From Thalassobacillus sp. CUG 92003 (GTDB lineage Bacteria; Bacillota; Bacilli; Bacillales; Halobacillaceae): 64,000 nt of DNA. Below the pieces are notes generated by a model. That model did not search any database, was not told the DNA's origin, and saw only the letters and a program-made list of their open reading frames with translations. The position numbers and the translations under genes were made by a program. Position 1 is the first letter of the stretch. Each line of letters begins with the position of its first letter. Shown piece after piece: positions 59,990-64,000 of this stretch. The stretch lies in assembly GCF_013618635.1 (NCBI RefSeq), contig NZ_JABLSJ010000001.1, positions 434,001 to 498,000 of the forward strand, in the 5' to 3' direction.

Positions 59990-60973
59990 TATGGTCCGGT
60001 TTGGGAGACTTATAAGCCAGATTAGTAGAAATATAATCCATTGGGTTTCGCTGGGGAAATGTATGATCCAGTTTAGGCGATTTTTGAGCCGAGGTTTGCG
60101 TATATGCGCCGAATAATTTTTTTATAAGCTTATTGCTGATTTTTTAATCCTGGTGGTCTGGCGGAGAGGTGATATAAGCCAAATGTGCCGTTCACCATGC
60201 CGGAATAGCATTTGACCAGCCAATTTGGATCTGCATCCTGCCGAATCTAGTAAAATATAAGCTGAAATCGGAACCTTTCATGCCTCGCGTGGTTTATACG
60301 CCGTATTTGCATCAATTCAGGCTAAATCAGGCACTATTTAATCCTGCCTATTCTTACAAGCCAAACGCAACCCGATTCATTCCAAAACTCATTATGTATA
60401 AGCCTACCACCCCAGCTAATAATCCTTACTACTCAAGCAAATGAAAAGAAACCCTCTTTTCAATCCAGCTCGGGCAACATACAAGCCCTGTAGCTAAATT
60501 ATAATCCAAGTCACCACTTATTCATGCCCCGACCTATCAAGCCCTTCATTACAAGCCAAATCCCATACCCACCACGCCAAATTAGCACTTCACCAATCCA
60601 ATTTAGCCCCACACCCTGCCGAATCTACAAAAATATAAGCCAAAATCGGAACCTTTCATTCCAACCCACATTTACAAGCCAAACCCACTAAGATACATTC
60701 CAATCCTTAATCTAATTAATCCAACTCACACACTTTCAATCCTTCCCCCTCCAGCAAACAAACAGAATCCATTAATCCAATCCAAACCTGACAAAATATA
60801 AGTCACCCCGACCCAAATACAGTCCAAACCCTCCCATTTCCATGCCCACCCCCCAGCACCTCATTACATGCCAAAACCAACAATCACAACGCCGATTCAT
60901 CCCTAGTCGATCCAAATTCCCGCCTCCTCCACGCCAACTTCACACCAATACAACCCCAACCACACTTCACTCC
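59990..60973. repeat. Phased octamer array, about 44 copies, upstream of NERD gene 2
   Basis: Eight-base words ending in CC (plus strand) recur at 20-21 base steps: TATGGTCC 59990, TATAAGCC 60011, TATAATCC 60032, TTTGAGCC 60083, TATGCGCC 60103, TATAAGCT 60123, TTTAATCC 60143. In the middle they fall at 60194, 60214, 60235, 60256 and 60277; further on at 60376 TTCATTCC, 60397 TATAAGCC, 60418, 60459, 60480 TACAAGCC, 60500 TATAATCC, 60521 TTCATGCC; then 60571, 60592, 60613, 60634, 60655, and 60673, 60694, 60715, 60735; the last clear ones are near 60949 and 60966. A rough consensus is TWYAWKCC. Breaks are mostly 30, 41 or 62 bases. The 12-13 base spacers differ. One block is duplicated 378 bases (18 units) apart: 60235-60284 and 60613-60662. 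Confidence 0.9.
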
Positions 60974-61116
60974 CAGCATCATCCCCAAACCTCGCACCAA
61001 CACAGCCCAAGCACCGACAAAAACCCCCGCCAACCGCCGAGAAAACTGCCATAAAAGCCTGCAACTACCGGCTTTCCCAACATCTTCCGACACAGTTTAG
61101 TCAAAAAATTGCGAAA

Positions 61117-61150
61117 GTTTATGCAGGAATGGGCGAGGGTATGGTAGAAT
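61117..61150 (+). promoter_or_regulatory. Overlapping sigma-B and sigma-H promoters of hpf
   Basis: GTTTAT (61117-61122), 14 bases, GGGTAT (61137-61142) fits sigma-B. GCAGGAATG (61123-61131), 11 bases, GGTAGAAT (61143-61150) fits sigma-H. B. subtilis yvyD/hpf is known to be read by both factors. Confidence 0.75.
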
Positions 61151-61186
61151 TATAACTACATAAGGATGAAAGGAGGACACTTTGAG

Positions 61187-61738
61187 ATGAAGTATAACTT
61201 TCGAGGTGAAAATTTAGAGGTCACAGGAGCGATAAAAGACTACGTAGAGAAAAAGGTAGGCAAGCTAGAACGCTACTTTGACACACCCCTAACCTCAGAG
61301 GTTCATGTGAATATAAGTGTCTATAATGATGAGCAGAAAATTGAGGTAACGATCCCGATGAAAGATCTTTTGCTTCGTGCAGAAGAGCGTCATATTGATC
61401 TTTACGCTGCCATCGACCTTGTGGTTGATAAACTGGAGCGACAAATTCGTAAGCACAAAACGAAGGTGAATCGCAAATTCCGACAAGATGGGGCGCCGAA
61501 ATACGTATTTGCTGAGCTGGAGAAAGAAGCTCAGGAGGAAATTCAAGAAGAATCTGATATTGAAATAGTAAGAACGAAACGATTTGATTTAAAACCGATG
61601 GATAGTGAGGAAGCTGTCCTGCAGATGGATATGCTGGGACACATATTCTATGTCTTTACGAACGCGGAAACGAATGATACGAATATTGTGTATAAGCGCC
61701 GTGATGGCCGTTATGGTCTGATCGAGCCCAATTCATAA
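61187..61738 (+). CDS. hpf: Ribosome hibernation promoting factor, long form
   Basis: A 183-residue long HPF. The N-terminal S30AE domain (YNFRGENLEVTGAIKDYVEK ... ERHIDLYAAIDLVVDKLERQ) binds the decoding site; the C-terminal domain (RTKRFDLKPMDSEEAVLQMD ... GLIEPN) dimerises 70S ribosomes into 100S particles. AAAGGAGG precedes the ATG at 61187. Stress promoters lie 40-70 bases upstream. Terminator follows. Confidence 0.96.
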   Translation: MKYNFRGENLEVTGAIKDYVEKKVGKLERYFDTPLTSEVHVNISVYNDEQKIEVTIPMKDLLLRAEERHIDLYAAIDLVVDKLERQIRKHKTKVNRKFRQDGAPKYVFAELEKEAQEEIQEESDIEIVRTKRFDLKPMDSEEAVLQMDMLGHIFYVFTNAETNDTNIVYKRRDGRYGLIEPNS

Positions 61739-61749
61739 AAGGTTGAAAC

Positions 61750-61787
61750 TATGATCCTGCCCGATGTGGCGGGGTCATATTTTTTGT
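61750..61787 (+). terminator. Terminator of hpf
   Basis: ATGATCCTGCC pairs with GGCGGGGTCAT over CGATGT, followed by ATTTTTTG. Confidence 0.82.
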
Positions 61788-61976
61788 CGAAAGATAGAAA
61801 AAAGGAAAATTAACCTTGGTTCGGTCATTATAATGAACAATTTGGAGTTATTTCAGTTATTTTGTCGTTCCCTCTGACCGCATTTTTGCCAAAACGATGA
61901 GTGGCGGCTGCGTTAAATACCATGGTATAACATAGGTGTGCCTCACAACCCCCTCAAGCTGAAGGAGATGTATAGT

Positions 61977-62204
61977 ATGCCTCATACTACTTATTGCTGT
62001 CAGGATTGTCAGCAGTTGGAGCACATGCTTAAGCAGCAAGAGCGTGTGATTGTCCAGTTGGTTGAGATCGTGGCGGCGACGAATCGACGTGTTAATGAAT
62101 TGGATAAGTGCCAGACCGGCGTGGAGCACCACATGATTGTCCGTGAGCAGTGCTCGCGTTTTGTCTCCTCTGTACCTTCCTATACATCTCCGGTGAATGA
62201 GTAG
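61977..62204 (+). CDS. Small protein with CCxxC motif between hpf and secA
   Basis: A 75-residue protein; AAGGAG is nine bases before ATG 61977 (an in-frame ATG lies at 61968). It has YCCQDCQQ at the N-terminus, a central amphipathic helix (LKQQERVIVQLVEIVAATN) and further cysteines. No family recognised. A zinc- or redox-linked cysteine pair is possible. Confidence 0.6.
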   Translation: MPHTTYCCQDCQQLEHMLKQQERVIVQLVEIVAATNRRVNELDKCQTGVEHHMIVREQCSRFVSSVPSYTSPVNE

Positions 62205-62342
62205 TCCAGCCTCGGACTGCTCGTTCATTTTGTCGAACAATCGGGAGGGCAGTTTGTTGCTTGCCCGCTTCTCTTAGTGTTATGATTATGTATGGATTAT
62301 ACAAGGTAAAGTGTGTGCCAAATTGATAGAGGAGCGGTACAA

Positions 62343-64000
62343 ATGTTAGGAACATTAAAGAAAATTATCGGTGATGGAACCCAGCGTCAACTGAAGCGTC
62401 TGCAGAAAGATGCGGATGATATTGAAGCGCTGGAAACTGATATTGAAAAGCTGTCGGACGATGGCTTACGTAAGAAAACGGAAGAATTCAAAGAACGTTA
62501 TCAAAATAATGAAAGCTTAGAGGATTTGATGGTTGAAGCGTTTGCGGTTGTGCGTGAAGGGGCGAAGCGTGTGTTGAAGATGCGCCCGTTTAATGTGCAG
62601 CTGTTAGGCGCCATTGCGTTGCATGAAGGTAATATTGCCGAGATGAAAACGGGTGAAGGTAAGACGCTGGCTTCGACGATGCCGGCTTATTTGAATGCGA
62701 TCACGGGCAAAGGCGTCCATATCATCACGGTCAACGACTATTTGGCTGATCGTGACGCGCGCGATATGGGTGAGTTGTATGAATTTCTCGGCTTGACTGT
62801 CGGGTTGAATTTGAATGGCATGTCAAAGGATGAAAAGCGTGAAGCGTATGCAGCGGATATCACGTATGGAACAAACAACGAGTTCGGGTTTGATTACTTG
62901 CGAGATAACATGGTGCTGTATAAGGAACAGATGGTCCAGCGCCCGCTTCACTTTGCGATCATTGACGAAGTTGACTCGATCTTGATTGACGAAGCGCGGA
63001 CCCCGCTGATCATTTCCGGGACCGCTCAGAAGTCAGCCGATCTTTACAAGTCAGCGAATTCGTTCGTGCGTCATCTCGATTTGGATGAAGATTACACATA
63101 TGATGAGAAAACGAAGAATGTTCAATTAACGGAAGAAGGCATCAACCGGGCAGAAGAGTTCTTCAAAATTGAAAATTTATATGACCTGTCCAATGTGACG
63201 TTGATTCACCATATTAACCAGGCGTTAAAAGCACATGCGTCGATGCACCGGGATACCGACTACGTGGTGGATGAAGGCGAAGTTGTAATCGTCGACCAGT
63301 TTACTGGCCGTCTCATGAAAGGGCGGCGGTACAGTGATGGTTTGCACCAGGCGATTGAAGCGAAGGAAGGTTTGGAAATTCAGAACGAAAGCATGACCTT
63401 GGCTTCGATCACGTTCCAGAACTTGTTCCGGATGTACGAAAAGCTGGCCGGCATGACCGGTACTGCTAAAACCGAAGAAGAAGAGTTTCTCAATATCTAT
63501 AACATGCGGGTCATCGCGATTCCGACCAATGAACCGATCGTGCGTGATGATAAGGCTGATATGGTTTATAAGTCTACTGAAGGAAAGTTCCGTGCCGTTG
63601 TAGATGATATTAAGGAACGCTATAGTCGCGGACAGCCTGTACTGGTCGGTACAGTGGCTGTGGAAACGTCTGAACTCATCTCCAACTATTTGAAAAAAGC
63701 GGGTGTTCAGCACAACGTTTTGAACGCCAAAAACCACTACCGTGAAGCGGATATTATTGAGAATGCCGGTCAAAAAGGCGCTGTAACAATTGCGACCAAC
63801 ATGGCCGGACGCGGAACGGACATCAAACTTGGAGACGGTGTAACGGAACTGGGCGGTTTGTCGGTTATCGGTACCGAACGTCATGAGTCCCGGCGGATCG
63901 ATAATCAGTTGCGCGGACGTTCCGGACGTCAAGGTGACCCTGGTGTTTCGCAATTCTACCTGTCGATGGAAGATGAATTGATGCGCCGTTTCGGTTCGGA
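62343..64000 (+). CDS. secA: Preprotein translocase ATPase SecA, 3'-truncated by the window edge
   Basis: Open from ATG 62343 (behind AGAGGAG) to the window end, 552 codons of about 840. It begins with [20 protein letters not shown], has Walker [11 protein letters not shown], the DEVD box in [20 protein letters not shown], the preprotein cross-linking domain, [20 protein letters not shown] and the second nucleotide domain with [13 protein letters not shown] and RSGRQGDPG. It drives export through SecYEG. The end, including the C-terminal zinc site if present, lies outside. Confidence 0.98.
   Translation, partial: MLGTLKKIIGDGTQRQLKRLQKDADDIEALETDIEKLSDDGLRKKTEEFKERYQNNESLEDLMVEAFAVVREGAKRVLKMRPFNVQLLGAIALHEGNIAEMKTGEGKTLASTMPAYLNAITGKGVHIITVNDYLADRDARDMGELYEFLGLTVGLNLNGMSKDEKREAYAADITYGTNNEFGFDYLRDNMVLYKEQMVQRPLHFAIIDEVDSILIDEARTPLIISGTAQKSADLYKSANSFVRHLDLDEDYTYDEKTKNVQLTEEGINRAEEFFKIENLYDLSNVTLIHHINQALKAHASMHRDTDYVVDEGEVVIVDQFTGRLMKGRRYSDGLHQAIEAKEGLEIQNESMTLASITFQNLFRMYEKLAGMTGTAKTEEEEFLNIYNMRVIAIPTNEPIVRDDKADMVYKSTEGKFRAVVDDIKERYSRGQPVLVGTVAVETSELISNYLKKAGVQHNVLNAKNHYREADIIENAGQKGAVTIATNMAGRGTDIKLGDGVTELGGLSVIGTERHESRRIDNQLRGRSGRQGDPGVSQFYLSMEDELMRRFGS

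Larger units (their letters stand above)
59912..61186. other. 1.27-kb non-coding region between NERD gene 2 and hpf
   Basis: Almost the whole region is the phased octamer array (59990-60973, with a degenerate tail to about 61059), followed by the hpf promoters (61117-61150). The half nearer hpf is strongly G-poor on the plus strand (4 G in 120 bases at 60661-60780, against 32 in 60001-60120). An open frame at 60842-61054 is an artefact of this composition. Confidence 0.8.

Noticed and set aside
59990-60973. CRISPR array
   Set aside because: The repeat would be 8 bases and the spacer 12-13, no cas genes are present, and the word is degenerate.
60842-61054. Open frame of 70 codons in the C/A-rich array tail
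   Set aside because: The product is Pro/Gln/His/Thr-rich low-complexity; there is no ribosome site and it follows from the G-poor composition.
63225-63953. 242-codon frame on the minus strand
   Set aside because: Antisense to secA, which shows all its motifs on the plus strand.

Overview
The window reads as the chromosome of a motile, low-to-mid GC Gram-positive bacterium of the Bacillaceae. Strong AGGAGG ribosome binding sites, sigma-A, sigma-D and sigma-B/H style promoters, and the gene order tagO - LCP - yvyE - degS - degU ... degV - comFA - comFC - yvyF - flgM-flgN-flgK-flgL - yviE - fliW - csrA - hag - flaG - fliD-fliS-fliT - hpf - secA match the Bacillus subtilis chromosome. Many acidic proteins and the dispersed palindromic repeats suggest a halophilic or alkaliphilic relative, but the species cannot be named from sequence alone.

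Layout. 1-2161: end of a methylcitrate-cycle operon (prpB, prpD). 2162-3160: gene-free repeat zone. 3164-11994: sugar-acid regulon with a LacI-type regulator, a TRAP transporter (dctPQM) and enzymes leading to 2-keto-3-deoxygluconate 6-phosphate cleavage, tied together by a shared ACTAAAACGTTTTAGT-type operator. 12104-13266: two small orphan genes. 13281-16352: ECF-type vitamin or metabolite transporter (minus strand). 16673-24514: mannose-type PTS with its PRD regulator, mannose-6-phosphate isomerase, a ROK sugar kinase and phosphoglucomutase. 24651-29622: small-protein zone with three SinI-like peptides, one SinR-like DNA-binding protein and a clear c-di-GMP-I riboswitch directly upstream of the first SinI-like gene. 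29668-36692: amino acid permease, tagO, LCP ligase, yvyE, degS/degU. 36691-45058: a block absent from the B. subtilis order (NERD protein, YjiH transporter, hutG-hutI-hutU, AraC-type regulator). 45246-64000: degV, competence, flagellar and secretion genes, interrupted at 58919-61059 by a second NERD gene and a long phased repeat.

Most unusual structures. (1) Both NERD-domain genes (36691-37677 and 58919-59911, co-linear paralogues with a nuclease-like core and a four-cysteine zinc ribbon) have directly upstream a non-coding array of 8-base words at 20-21 base intervals. There are four copies at 37785-37854 and about 44 copies over roughly 1 kb at 59990-60973. Each array has its own word. I know of no described element of this kind. 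(2) A c-di-GMP riboswitch sits in front of a SinI-like antirepressor whose Shine-Dalgarno lies in a hairpin loop, which would connect c-di-GMP to the SinR switch between motility and biofilm. (3) Six copies of a ~125-base imperfect palindrome (R1) are present. Two are interrupted at the same internal position by a second repeat (R2).
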